A stretch of 64,000 bases of DNA from Xanthomonas sp. 10-10 (GTDB lineage: Bacteria > Pseudomonadota > Gammaproteobacteria > Xanthomonadales > Xanthomonadaceae), in assembly GCF_040182365.1 (NCBI RefSeq), contig NZ_CP144460.1, positions 4,704,935 through 4,768,934 on the forward strand. Direction: 5' to 3'. This document shows positions 16,981-25,514 of the stretch, in pieces (positions within the stretch are counted from its first letter, which is position 1; each line of letters opens with the position of its first letter). The position numbers were made by a program, and so were the translations under genes. The notes under the pieces were generated by a model. The model saw nothing but the letters and a program-made list of their open reading frames with translations, ran no database searches and was not told the DNA's origin.

Positions 16981-17239
16981 CGTGGGATCCAAGGGAAGAA
17001 GGGACAAACGGCAAGCAGGCAATGCGGCCGGGGGGCCGATGTGTGGCGCGCACACTTTCGACATGCCACGCGCGTTGAAAGCACAACGATAGCCTGATCA
17101 ACGCGAGGTGAAGGCGATGACGCTACGCAATGCGAGGCACTCGTGCTGTCTTGGGTCATCATGCCGTTGTCGCGTGCGACCGGCGAGCAAATGACCAGGA
17201 ACGTGCGCGTCCATGCGCAAACCACGGTGTCGGTATCGG

Positions 17240-17347
17240 TGTAGCGAATGTAGTGAGTGTAGTGAGTGTAGTGAGTGTAGTGAGTGTAGTGAGTGTAGTG
17301 AGTGTAGTGAGTGTAGTGAGTGTAGTGAGTGTAGTGAGTGTAGTGAA
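17240..17347. repeat. 9-bp tandem repeat (TGTAGTGAG) array
   Basis: Ten exact copies of TGTAGTGAG flanked by one degenerate copy at each end (TGTAGCGAA, TGTAGTGAA), about 108 bp. It lies in a 470-bp gap between the thioesterase and thioredoxin genes. Frames through it give only repeated Ser-Val-Val or Tyr-Thr-His runs and are not genes. VNTR by structure. Confidence 0.95.
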
Positions 17348-17448
17348 AGCGTAGGGCCACCGTGGGCAGCTGTCGCGGCCGGGTCCGCTCCTACGAGAGC
17401 GCAATGCTTGCTAGCGCTTGGCCGTATGTGCGCCGCACAAGCGATCGC

Positions 17449-17775
17449 TCAGAGGCTGGTCTTGACCGCGGTTTCCACCTGCGCCGGCGACTGGAAGCCG
17501 GGCAGGCGTGCCACCTCGGAGCCGTCCTTGAACAACGCCAAGGTCGGCGTCTGCCGCAAGCCCAGGCCACGAAAGAATTCCTCGCCAACTGTTTCCAGTT
17601 TCACCTTGAGAAGAGCGACGCCCGCGGCGTCCTCGCTGGCGGCGAACTTGGTCAACGACATGTCGAGCATCTTGCAGCCCGGGCAATTGTCCTTGTAATA
17701 GTCGACAAGTAAGCGCGGATGCGCGGCCAGGGCAGCGGCGTAGTCGTCAGGGGTGGTGGCGTGGAGCGTCTGCAT
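17449..17775 (-). CDS. Thioredoxin-family protein
   Basis: 108 residues of thioredoxin fold with active site CPGC in YYKDNCPGCKMLD, and the cis-Pro in RQTPTLALF. The start ATG lies 29 bp inside the end of the flavodoxin gene, so the two are translated together. Placement at the end of the ribonucleotide reductase operon suggests that it reduces the C-terminal cysteines of NrdA (inference; in E. coli thioredoxin and glutaredoxin do this). Confidence 0.85.
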   Translation of the reverse strand: MQTLHATTPDDYAAALAAHPRLLVDYYKDNCPGCKMLDMSLTKFAASEDAAGVALLKVKLETVGEEFFRGLGLRQTPTLALFKDGSEVARLPGFQSPAQVETAVKTSL

Positions 17776-18241
17776 GGGGGGTGTTCTCGAACGGTGTATC
17801 AGTGAGGGCAAGAATGTGGTCTGTCCAGCGTTGGATCTTGGTGGCGTCGCGTTCGCCGTGGGGCATCTGTTCGATCTCCAGCCGCGGGTAGCGCGTGCCG
17901 AAGAACGCGGCGATGCGCCGGGCCGCACCGCAGTAGTTCTCCTCGCCCCACTGCGTCTCGCCGGTGCCGAACACCGCCAGGTGCTCCGGCTTACCGACCG
18001 CATTCACGAGTTCTTCGATGAAGCGCTTCATCTCCGGCGGCGTGCGCCCGGCGTTGATGCTCCAGCTGCCGAGGATGTAGAGATCGTGCTCGGCATCGTT
18101 CGAGCACGCCTGCTCCAGCGTCTGGACGTCGGCATCGATCCAGGTGACCGCATGGCCCAGCTCTTCGCAGCGCGCGTGGATCGCACGGGCGACGTCGCGG
18201 GTGTTACCGCTCAGCGAGGTGTGGGCGAGGAGGATGCGCAT
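17747..18241 (-). CDS. Flavodoxin-family protein
   Basis: 164 residues. FMN phosphate loop HTSLSGNTRDVA at the N-terminus, LGSWSINAGRTPPEMKRF and FGTGETQWGEENYCGAA as the other FMN-contacting loops. It lies downstream of nrdAB in the same direction and overlaps the thioredoxin gene. It is not NrdI by sequence (NrdI belongs to class Ib systems), but a dedicated flavodoxin could supply electrons for regeneration of the NrdB diferric-tyrosyl radical (inference). The start MRILLAH is chosen over a codon seven residues upstream. Confidence 0.82.
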   Translation of the reverse strand: MRILLAHTSLSGNTRDVARAIHARCEELGHAVTWIDADVQTLEQACSNDAEHDLYILGSWSINAGRTPPEMKRFIEELVNAVGKPEHLAVFGTGETQWGEENYCGAARRIAAFFGTRYPRLEIEQMPHGERDATKIQRWTDHILALTDTPFENTPHADAPRHHP

Positions 18242-18254
18242 CTCGGAGAAGCAA

Positions 18255-19091
18255 TCACTCAATAACGAGTTTCAGTTCTTCAAGTCGGATGGCCATTGCT
18301 TCGACGCTGACTCCAAAAGACTCGGACAACGATATGAAGTGGGAGCCGTTGTAATAACTCGCACTCGCAAGCTTCCTAGAGACGTGACGAAGAGTCGGAA
18401 GAGCTTCAATCACTTTGAAAATAGGCTTGCTCAGTAGAGCAAATGCGGTCTGCTCATCTAGGGCAAAAACACCCAGGAAGCGAGAATTAAATTCTTCAGT
18501 GAGAAGTTTCTCTGGCAGCAAAAAGTAGGTAGCGAACTTATCTGCCTCAAGTTCGGTTCGATTGCGCGCTTGCCGAACTCCGTCTAACGGCTGATCCCGA
18601 TGTAGCCCTGTTTGATCGGGATGAAGAATTGCGTGGCCGATCTCATGAGCAGCAGTGAAACGCATGACTCTCGGATCAGCATCCGTTGCGATTTGGATGG
18701 ATCGAGTCGTTTGATCAATCATGCCCGCAACCGAGACTTGGCGGCTGCCGTTGACCATCCAGCCAAGACTAGAATGAAGGGTGAAGTCGAAGCCCAGAAG
18801 CTCTGCGGCAAGCTGTGGGTCTAAGACGTCAATCGGGTGCACGTTCTGGCTCAGCCCGAGATCTGTCCGCTTCTTCCAAATCGCGCGTTGCAATTCTTTA
18901 GTCTGTGCTTCTATCGACTCAAAGCTATGGCTTTTCTTTGTAGAGAAGGCCTTACCGTCCGAACTCGCAAATCGATAGCGATTCTGGCCATTGCTCGCTT
19001 GCCAGCACTCCTCAATTTCTTCCATGTGCGCGTACGGGTTCCCCAGTCGCATGCGACTAGATGAGATGCGTGGATCCAATCGCTTGCTCAT
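18255..19091 (-). CDS. ImmA/IrrE-type zinc metallopeptidase, accessory gene
   Basis: 278 residues. The zinc motif HEIGH appears in RFTAAHEIGHAILH, and a third ligand is likely the Glu in ELEADKFATYFLLP, as in family M78 (ImmA/IrrE). The N-terminal 60 residues hold no recognisable HTH, so the usual XRE partner domain is missing. The gene is visibly AT-richer than its neighbours. It sits between nrdB (52 bp upstream) and the flavodoxin gene (13 bp downstream), in the same direction. ImmA-type proteases cleave repressors in mobile elements; a role inside an RNR operon is unexplained. Confidence 0.8.
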   Translation of the reverse strand: MSKRLDPRISSSRMRLGNPYAHMEEIEECWQASNGQNRYRFASSDGKAFSTKKSHSFESIEAQTKELQRAIWKKRTDLGLSQNVHPIDVLDPQLAAELLGFDFTLHSSLGWMVNGSRQVSVAGMIDQTTRSIQIATDADPRVMRFTAAHEIGHAILHPDQTGLHRDQPLDGVRQARNRTELEADKFATYFLLPEKLLTEEFNSRFLGVFALDEQTAFALLSKPIFKVIEALPTLRHVSRKLASASYYNGSHFISLSESFGVSVEAMAIRLEELKLVIE

Positions 19092-19143
19092 GGTGCCCCC
19101 GTACTTGTAAGTGAAATTACAGAGAGGTGTTGATAGTTCCGCC

Positions 19144-20187
19144 TCAGAGGTCGTCGAAGCCGTTATCCGAATTGGTCTTCTTGTAGCTGGCATTGCGCAT
19201 TTCGAAGAAGTCGGTCTTGGTTTCGGTGAAGTTGTCGGCGTAGGCCTTGATCCACGGCATCACGTTGTCGTTGGCGCCTTCGTACAGCTTCTCGATGCCG
19301 AGCATGCCGGCCATCTTGTTGGCGCGGTACTTCACGTAGCGGATCATCTCGTCGACATCAATACCGTCGATGCCGTCCAGCACTTCGGCGGTCCACTGGG
19401 TTTCCAGGTCGATCGCGTGCTCGAACGCCTTATGCACGTAATCGGTGAGCTGGTCGCCCTGCAATGCCTGGTTCTCGCCGATGATGGCGCGAATCAGCTC
19501 GCTGATGAACTTGGAGTGGGCCAGCTCGTCGCGGTTGATGAAGCTGATGATCTTGCCGGTGCCGGTCATGCGGTTCTGGCGGACCAGATTGTAGAAATAC
19601 GCAAAACCGGAATAGAAATTGATGCCTTCCAGGATCGAGGACTGGATCAGCGCGCGGATCAGCGTTTCGGCCGTCTTGTCGCGCATGAAGTCTTCGTAGG
19701 CGCCCATGATCGGCGCATTGCGCTTGATGATGGTCGGATGCGTGCGCGCGATCTCGAACACGCGGTTCTGATCGGCCAGGCCGGTGATCGAGGCCAGCAC
19801 GTAGCTGTAGCTCTCGTTATGGATCACTTCCTGCTGGCCGATGATCGCGGCATTGGCGTGCGCGGCCGGGTCGGTGATGTATTCGGCGACGTTGTAGATG
19901 AAGCGCGTCTGCGGCGAATCCAGCGTGGCCAGCAGGCCGATGATCGAGTCGTAGGCGTTCTTTTCGCGCGCCGACAGCTCGTTGTACTGGCGCGCGTCGC
20001 CCTTCATGTCCACCTCGTCGGGGATCCAGAAGTTGGTCGACAGCTCCTTATACGCCCGATAGAAGGACGGGTACGGAATATCGTTCCAGTTGAGGATGCC
20101 GGAGGTTTCGCCATTGATGATGGCGGTGGAGCGGTTGGGGTGACGCGGCTCCAGGATCTTGATGCGCTCAAGCGGTGTTGCGGACAT
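19144..20187 (-). CDS. nrdB: Ribonucleotide reductase class Ia beta subunit
   Basis: 347 residues. The iron ligands are all readable: Asp in LLATLDSPQ, Glu and His in QQEVIHNESY, Glu in EGINFYSGF, and Glu and His in NRDELAHSKF. The radical tyrosine is kept seven residues after the ExxH Glu (EVIHNESY). It holds the diiron-tyrosyl radical for NrdA. It lies 176 bp downstream of nrdA, with two hairpins in the gap, and upstream of the protease, flavodoxin and thioredoxin genes. Confidence 0.95.
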   Translation of the reverse strand: MSATPLERIKILEPRHPNRSTAIINGETSGILNWNDIPYPSFYRAYKELSTNFWIPDEVDMKGDARQYNELSAREKNAYDSIIGLLATLDSPQTRFIYNVAEYITDPAAHANAAIIGQQEVIHNESYSYVLASITGLADQNRVFEIARTHPTIIKRNAPIMGAYEDFMRDKTAETLIRALIQSSILEGINFYSGFAYFYNLVRQNRMTGTGKIISFINRDELAHSKFISELIRAIIGENQALQGDQLTDYVHKAFEHAIDLETQWTAEVLDGIDGIDVDEMIRYVKYRANKMAGMLGIEKLYEGANDNVMPWIKAYADNFTETKTDFFEMRNASYKKTNSDNGFDDL

Positions 20188-20260
20188 GGATTTCTACTCG
20201 TGTTTCAGGCGTCGCGCGCGCGTGCAGCGGAGACGACGACAGCAATCATTCTGGAGGAAA

Positions 20261-20279
20261 GCCCCCTGAGTCAGGGGGC
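20261..20279. promoter_or_regulatory. Hairpin 1 in nrdA-nrdB gap
   Basis: GCCCCCTGAGTCAGGGGGC, a strong GC dyad in the 176-bp spacer. Without a T-run it is more likely an RNA-processing or stability element that sets the NrdA:NrdB ratio. Confidence 0.5.
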
Positions 20280-20319
20280 GCGCCAAAGGCGCGGGGTGTG
20301 GGAGCTGGTGAAGCAGGGT

Positions 20320-20344
20320 CCACGGTTCGCAACGCGAACCGTGG
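20320..20344. promoter_or_regulatory. Hairpin 2 in nrdA-nrdB gap
   Basis: CCACGGTTCGC and GCGAACCGTGG around AAC: a perfect 11-bp stem starting 20 bp after the nrdA stop codon. No T-tract follows in the leftward direction. Confidence 0.55.
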
Positions 20345-20363
20345 AAGCGAAGCGCGAATGCGC

Positions 20364-22862
20364 TTAGCTACTGCACCACTCGCACTCGCTGATATCGATA
20401 TCGTTGGAGCGCACGTAGTACGTGGTCTTCAAGCCTTCGCGCCAGGCGGTCATGTGCAGGTCCAGCAACGTGCTCGCACGGATGGTGCTGGGCACGTAGA
20501 AGTTGAAGCTGATCGACTGGTCGACGTGGCGCTGGCGACGCGCGTTCTGACGCACGCTGGCGAACTGGTCGACCTTGTAGGCGCCCTTCTCGTAGTACGG
20601 CCAGGTTTCCAGCGACAGGCCCGGAGCGGCGACCGGACGACGGAAGTCCTTCTTTTCTTCGTAATAGAACGCGCTGTAGATCGGGTCGATCGAGGCGGTG
20701 GAACCGGCGATCTGCGCGGTGCTCATGTTCGGCGCCACCGCCAGCATCCAGGCATTGCGCACGCCATTGACCGACACCTGCGCCGACAGCTCCAGCCACT
20801 GCGGGCTGTTGTAGTCGCGCGCACGGAAGTACTCGCCGTTATGCCAGTCGCTGCCGCGGAACACGCTGTAGGTGCCCTTTTCCTTGGCCAGCTCCATGCT
20901 TGCCTGGATGGTCAGGTAGTTGATGCGCTCGTACAGCTCGTCGCTGTAGTCCTCGGCTTCCTTGGCATTCCAATGGATGGCTTTCTGCGCGAGCAGATGG
21001 TGCCAACCGAAGGTGCCCAGGCCAATGGCGCGGTACTTCTGGTTGGTGATGGTGGCCTGGGGCACCGGCAACTGGTTCAGGTCGATCACGTTGTCGAGCA
21101 TGCGTACCTGGATCGGGATCAGCCGCTCCAGCACATCGGCGCCCAGCAGATCGGCCTGGTCGTCCTGCGCGATGATCGCGCGGCCCAGGTTGATCGAGGA
21201 CAGGTTGCACACGACGAAGTCGCCCGCCTTCTTGGTGGTGACGATCTGATTGCCGCTGATGATCTCCTGCATCATCCGCGTCGGGCTCATGTTCTGCAGG
21301 ATCTCGGTGCACAGGTTGGACGAATAGACCATGCCCTCGTGCTTGTTCGGATTCTTGCGATTGACTTCGTCGCGATAGAACATGAACGGATTGCCGGTTT
21401 CCAGCTGGCTGACCATGATCCGCTTGAAGATTTCGATCGCCTTGACCGTCTTGCGCGTGATGCGCTCGTCGGCCACCACTTCTTCGTACTTGCGACGGAA
21501 GCTGCTGTTGGCGTCGCCCTTCTTCTCGTCGTAGAAGTCCTGCAGGTACCAGCCCTTGATCCGCTTCACTTCGTGCGGATCGAACAGATACCAGTCGCCG
21601 CGGCGCTCGACCGCTTCCATGAACAGGTCGGGGATGCATACCGAGGTGAACACGTCGTGCGCACGCAGACGCTGGTCGCCGTTGTTCAGGCGCAGATCCA
21701 GGAACGACTCGATGTCGCGGTGGAAGATGTCCAGATAGACCGCGATGGCGCCCTTGCGCTGGCCCAGCTGATCCACCGACACCGCGGTGTTGTTGAGCTG
21801 CTTGATCCACGGCACCACGCCGCCGGAGGAATTGGACACACCGCGGATTGCCGAACCCGACGAACGCACATAGCCCAGGTACGCGCCCACGCCGCCGCCG
21901 TGCTTGGACACGCGCGCCACGTCGGTGTTGGAGTCGTAGATGCCCTGCAGGCTGTCGTCGACGGTGTCGATGAAGCAGCTCGACAGCTGGCCGCCGACCT
22001 TGCCGGCATTGGCCAGGGTCGGGGTGGCCACGGTCATGTACAGGTTGGACAGCGCCCAGTAGGCCTCGCCCACCAGCTGCATGCGGCGCTCGCGGCTGCC
22101 CTTGCCATTGCCGATCTCGTCCTGCATCAGGTACAGCGCGATGGTCAGCCAGCGCTCCTGCGGCAGCTCGAACACGCCGCGCGAGTTGTCGGTGGCCAGG
22201 TAGCGCGTGGCCAGCAGGTACAGGCCGTTGTAGGCAAACAACTTGTCGCGCTCGGGCTCGATCATCTTGCCGGCTTCGATCAGTTCGTCCTTGGAGTAGC
22301 GGCGCAGGATGTCGTTGGAATAGACATTGCGGTCGGCCAGGCTCTCCTGCAGGCCGACGAACGAGCCGTACTTCTGGCTGGCGTCGTAGAAACGGTTGCG
22401 GCTGGCGCGCTTGTACAGGCGGCGCAGGTACAGGCGCGCAGCGAAGTGTTCCCACTCCGGAGTGGTCAGATCGACGCGGGCCTCGGCCTCGCGGATCAGA
22501 TGGTCGACCAGGTCGTCGGCGTTGACGCTGTCCTTGCGCTCGACAAAGCCGAAAACCGAGCGCTTGTAGTCGGCCACGTCCAGCTGCGGGAACTCGGCAT
22601 GGATCTGGTCGATCGCGCGATCCAGGCGCTCGGCCTCGAACGGAATCTTGCGGTTGCCGGCTTCCTTGGTGATCCAGGTGGCGACGGCTTGTTCTTCGAT
22701 GGTCTGTGCGTGCATTGCAATGGCTTGGCGGGGGGGCGGCACGACGTCCGACGGGTCGGTCAACTCCGGCGCGCCGCAACCGGGCGCGCTGACACTGGCG
22801 GGAACGCTGGGTGTGGCTAGGGTACCGGCGGCGATCGCGGCAAGGGTGTCGTTGGTGGTCAT
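20364..22862 (-). CDS. nrdA: Ribonucleotide reductase class Ia alpha subunit
   Basis: 832 residues from the ATG preceded by GGAGGA; the frame is open for another 166 codons upstream but that part is promoter and leader. An N-terminal ATP-cone-like segment (ITKEAGNRKIPFEAERLDRA) precedes the RNR barrel. Redox cysteines lie in GGQLSSCFIDT and VVCNLSSINLG, the radical Cys-x-Glu in NLCTEILQNMSP, and the C-terminal shuttle pair in ECEWCSS. It reduces ribonucleoside diphosphates with NrdB. First gene of the leftward operon. Confidence 0.95.
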   Translation of the reverse strand: MTTNDTLAAIAAGTLATPSVPASVSAPGCGAPELTDPSDVVPPPRQAIAMHAQTIEEQAVATWITKEAGNRKIPFEAERLDRAIDQIHAEFPQLDVADYKRSVFGFVERKDSVNADDLVDHLIREAEARVDLTTPEWEHFAARLYLRRLYKRASRNRFYDASQKYGSFVGLQESLADRNVYSNDILRRYSKDELIEAGKMIEPERDKLFAYNGLYLLATRYLATDNSRGVFELPQERWLTIALYLMQDEIGNGKGSRERRMQLVGEAYWALSNLYMTVATPTLANAGKVGGQLSSCFIDTVDDSLQGIYDSNTDVARVSKHGGGVGAYLGYVRSSGSAIRGVSNSSGGVVPWIKQLNNTAVSVDQLGQRKGAIAVYLDIFHRDIESFLDLRLNNGDQRLRAHDVFTSVCIPDLFMEAVERRGDWYLFDPHEVKRIKGWYLQDFYDEKKGDANSSFRRKYEEVVADERITRKTVKAIEIFKRIMVSQLETGNPFMFYRDEVNRKNPNKHEGMVYSSNLCTEILQNMSPTRMMQEIISGNQIVTTKKAGDFVVCNLSSINLGRAIIAQDDQADLLGADVLERLIPIQVRMLDNVIDLNQLPVPQATITNQKYRAIGLGTFGWHHLLAQKAIHWNAKEAEDYSDELYERINYLTIQASMELAKEKGTYSVFRGSDWHNGEYFRARDYNSPQWLELSAQVSVNGVRNAWMLAVAPNMSTAQIAGSTASIDPIYSAFYYEEKKDFRRPVAAPGLSLETWPYYEKGAYKVDQFASVRQNARRQRHVDQSISFNFYVPSTIRASTLLDLHMTAWREGLKTTYYVRSNDIDISECEWCSS

Positions 22863-23224
22863 GCGTCCTCCATGCGTAGGCACACGAACCCGCTCGGGGA
22901 CGGGCTGCGGCCGGATCCGGACTCCCTGGACAGCGATGGCGGTACGCGACGACCAGCACGCAAGACCCACGGTCTGCGGCGGCATCGCCTTACCAGCCAT
23001 CTCCTTACCGGAGATTCCACGGCCGCCACCGCGCGGTGTGCTGTCGCGCAGTGGTCGGTGGCGAAACAACAGCGGAGCAACGAGACCACGCCGCCCGCTC
23101 CAGGCGACGCCCGGATGGCTGTGATCGTTCGTTGCTGCCGCCGCGGAGAGGCGTTTGATGGGCAACCTGCTGCAAATCAATGCTCTCACTGGTCCGGACG
23201 CCTTGGGCGACCAACCACCGACTC
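22863..23224 (-). other. Long 5' leader of nrdA, no gene seen
   Basis: About 360 bases between the candidate NrdR boxes and the nrdA start. No convincing ORF. If transcription starts near the boxes, the mRNA has an unusually long leader; I see no known riboswitch in it. Confidence 0.4.
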
Positions 23225-23240
23225 CCCCAAGATAGTGGGG
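23225..23240. promoter_or_regulatory. Candidate NrdR box 1
   Basis: CCCCAAGATAGTGGGG fits eight of ten core positions of the NrdR consensus CwATATaTwG pattern and is a GC-flanked dyad. It lies upstream of nrdA, and a second partial match lies exactly 32 bp away, the spacing usual for NrdR box pairs. Confidence 0.5.
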
Positions 23241-23256
23241 TCCCCCGGAGGGGTCA

Positions 23257-23272
23257 ACACCAAATGTAGGAA
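23257..23272. promoter_or_regulatory. Candidate NrdR box 2
   Basis: ACACCAAATGTAGGAA keeps the ACAC half, the central AT and the G of the NrdR pattern. It is the weaker of the two boxes; support comes mainly from its 32-bp distance to box 1. Confidence 0.4.
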
Positions 23273-23548
23273 AATCCCGTAAACCCTTGCAGGACAAAGC
23301 ACTGTCTGACGAACGGTCGGCGGAAGGCTGCGAACCCGTCCAAGTGGACTGCGCAGTCAAGCCCTAAACCGGCATTTTTGCTGACCAGTTGGGTCCGGTT
23401 GGGCTGGCGGCCGCACATACGCTGGCCCCGGCGGTCACAGTTCTGCGCGCCCCTGCCGCTCAACAAAGGGAGCCACCCAGCCTCACACCGCGCGCCAGTC
23501 CATGCCATGCACCTGCTGGCCCGACTGCGCCGGCTGCGACTCATTCGT
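23273..23548. other. Spacer between nrdA promoter and Ter island
   Basis: About 275 bases with no credible gene, terminator or repeat. It forms the left border of the Ter island. Confidence 0.5.
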
Positions 23549-24424
23549 TCAAAGCGCCACGATGGCCTGTCGCGCAATGATGGCCTGCGCCCAACGCGTG
23601 TGGACGGCCTTCTCGACCATGCCGCCGTTGGACTTGAAGACGGCCGTGGTGGCGCCGAGCACCTCGCGCGCAGCGCGCAGGTCTTCGTCGCTGACCCGCA
23701 GCCCGTCCTCGATCACGGGAATCTGCATCGGATGGATCGCGGTCTTACCGACCAGCCCCATCGCGGTATCGATGGCAAGTTCACGCCGCAATGTCTGCGG
23801 ATCATCGAAGAAGTCGTAGACCGGCGCGGTGAGCTGAAAGCCATACGGCCGGAATGCAAGGACAAGTTGCTGAATGACCAGGCCCACCGGCGTGTCGTAG
23901 ATCGTGGTGCCGCGCACCCGCTTCATTGCCAGCATGCTCAGCAGATCGTTGCCGCCGATACGCACCGCCAGCACCCGCGAACTCAACGGGCTACCCTGCA
24001 GGCAGGCACGAATCTCGCGCTGCCCCAGCGGATCCATCGCCTGCGGCGTCTCTAGGGTCGGCATGATGCAGAAATCGTGATCGGCCAGCTGCCGCTCATA
24101 GGCGCCCAGCGTGTCGGTATCGATCTTGGGCAGCACGAACCCGTGTACGCGATCGATGTCGTGCATCGCCAGCAGTTGCCCAAGCACTTCAGCATTGCGC
24201 GGGCGAATGAACCGCAGCGGGCCGTGCGACCGTGGCGGCAAGGTCGGCAAGGTGCGTCGGATGTGACTCATCGCATGCGGCAGGTCGGTGGACGACACCG
24301 CATCCTCGGTGCAAGCGATCAGCGAACGCGCCGGCGGAAACTGGCGCCCCGACAGCACTTCGGAAAGATTGTCGTTGGTCGCAGGCACGTACAGCGAGGC
24401 ACCCAACCGATAGGCTTCAGACAT
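23549..24424 (-). CDS. HpcH/HpaI aldolase (citrate lyase beta-like), Ter biosynthetic module
   Basis: 291 residues of the CitE/HpcH TIM-barrel family: SLYVPATNDNL at the N-terminus, the metal/phosphate region TPQAMDPLGQREI, and VGKTAIHPMQIPVI near the end. These enzymes make or break C-C bonds of acyl-CoA or keto acids. In Ter-associated operons an HpcH-like gene travels with PRTase, HAD and ATP-grasp genes, and it is thought to modify a small metabolite. It overlaps the StiP-like gene by 8 bp and is the last gene of the island. Confidence 0.82.
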   Translation of the reverse strand: MSEAYRLGASLYVPATNDNLSEVLSGRQFPPARSLIACTEDAVSSTDLPHAMSHIRRTLPTLPPRSHGPLRFIRPRNAEVLGQLLAMHDIDRVHGFVLPKIDTDTLGAYERQLADHDFCIMPTLETPQAMDPLGQREIRACLQGSPLSSRVLAVRIGGNDLLSMLAMKRVRGTTIYDTPVGLVIQQLVLAFRPYGFQLTAPVYDFFDDPQTLRRELAIDTAMGLVGKTAIHPMQIPVIEDGLRVSDEDLRAAREVLGATTAVFKSNGGMVEKAVHTRWAQAIIARQAIVAL

Positions 24425-25514
24425 GTCGCAGATCCTTGATGACCGCCGCCGCCTTCAATGGCAGGCTGGGAAGAATGTTTACGTCAATACCGCGGGTCTG
24501 CGCCAGCCACCGCAGATGAGCGGTATCGGAATCGTCGGGCTGCTGAAGGCAGAGCGCGCGCGGCGCGCGGCGCAGCATCGCCCGGGTGGTCTCGCCGATT
24601 CCCACTTTCAGGCAATGGGTGTCGCGCACCGCGAATGCGTCGCGCAGCTGCTGCAGGCTGTCGCTGCAACGCTGTGCGGCGGCAGCGCGTTGGCTGCGCT
24701 GGGTGTGCTGGTCAGCATGCGTGGGCGCGGGCAGCGCGGCGGCCGCTTCCAGCAATTGCGCCACAAACCACTGCGACATATCGCCCGTGCGCAGGTCCTG
24801 GTAGAACACACAGCCGTGGAACTGGTCGGAGGCGATGCTGGCGTTGAGCACGGTGCGACTGACCAGGCCCGACACGGTCGCGTTGAGGATGGCCGACGGA
24901 ATCAGATAGTCTTCGACGGAGCCATGCCCGGCGCTGCAGCCGGCAAGATCCACCAGCACGAACAGATCCGGCGAGACCTGCGTGCCCTGGGCCTGGTTGA
25001 ACGCGGCAACCGAGGCGCGCAGCTCGGCGGTGATCGCGCCTTTGCCGGTCCAGCCATCGACAAAGACCAGCGATGCCGGATCGTATTGCGCGCACAAGTG
25101 GGCCAGCGCCACCGTATCGATCCCGCGGCCACGCAGGATCGAGATCGAGTAGTGCGGCACCTGGATGCCCCAGCGGCTGGCCAATACCTGCCGCAACGCC
25201 ACCCCGACCGGCGTGCCGGCGCGCGCCAGCGATACCAGCACCGGACGCGCATACCGTTGCCGCACCGCGCTCGCCAGTTGCAGCAGGTCGTGCGCCATGG
25301 TGGGCAGATGACGCGCCACGGCACTGCGGAACAAGGCCAAATATTCCGGAGCTGGCAACTGCTCGGGCGTCAACATTTCCGAATAATGCGTGTGCCCGCC
25401 CTGGATCAGGCGTTCTTTTTCCTGCAGATCCGCCATCGGCGCGACGGCGATCTGGGTCAGCAGGAAGGTTACATCACCTGGCGCATAGCTGCCGGAGAAC
25501 CCAAGCGATGTCAT
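24417..25514 (-). CDS. StiP/PRTase-like protein with C-terminal PELOTA domain
   Basis: 365 residues from the ATG giving MTSLGFSGSYAPGDV; a longer frame to 26117 is a shadow of the HAD gene. The first 270 residues match the family called cysteine protease StiP or Ter-type phosphoribosyltransferase: HTHYSEMLTPEQLP, SLARAGTPVGVALRQ and FVDGWTGKGAIT, the last resembling a PRPP loop. The C-terminal 95 residues (KVGIGETTRAMLRR ... DVNILPSLPLKAAAVIKDL) form a PELOTA-like RNA-binding domain. The name StiP implies a protease, but the loops read better as a phosphoribosyltransferase. Overlaps the HAD gene by 4 bp. Confidence 0.8.
   Translation of the reverse strand: MTSLGFSGSYAPGDVTFLLTQIAVAPMADLQEKERLIQGGHTHYSEMLTPEQLPAPEYLALFRSAVARHLPTMAHDLLQLASAVRQRYARPVLVSLARAGTPVGVALRQVLASRWGIQVPHYSISILRGRGIDTVALAHLCAQYDPASLVFVDGWTGKGAITAELRASVAAFNQAQGTQVSPDLFVLVDLAGCSAGHGSVEDYLIPSAILNATVSGLVSRTVLNASIASDQFHGCVFYQDLRTGDMSQWFVAQLLEAAAALPAPTHADQHTQRSQRAAAAQRCSDSLQQLRDAFAVRDTHCLKVGIGETTRAMLRRAPRALCLQQPDDSDTAHLRWLAQTRGIDVNILPSLPLKAAAVIKDLRHV

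Noticed and set aside
17213..17404. ORFs with Ser-Glu-Cys, Ser-Val-Val and Tyr-Thr-His runs
   Set aside because: Translations of the 9-bp VNTR in different frames; no start signals or conserved sequence.
17747..18241. Identification of the flavodoxin as NrdI
   Set aside because: The RNR is class Ia (NrdAB with C-terminal CxxC and NrdB Tyr); the protein has ordinary flavodoxin loops and a length above NrdI.
20175..22820. 881-codon plus-strand ORF
   Set aside because: Antisense shadow of nrdA; His/Gln/Asp-rich composition typical of the reverse frame of high-GC genes.
22863..23360. N-terminal extension of NrdA by 166 residues
   Set aside because: The extension is Arg/Ser-rich without domain, covers the candidate NrdR boxes, and a strong GGAGGA site precedes the internal ATG.
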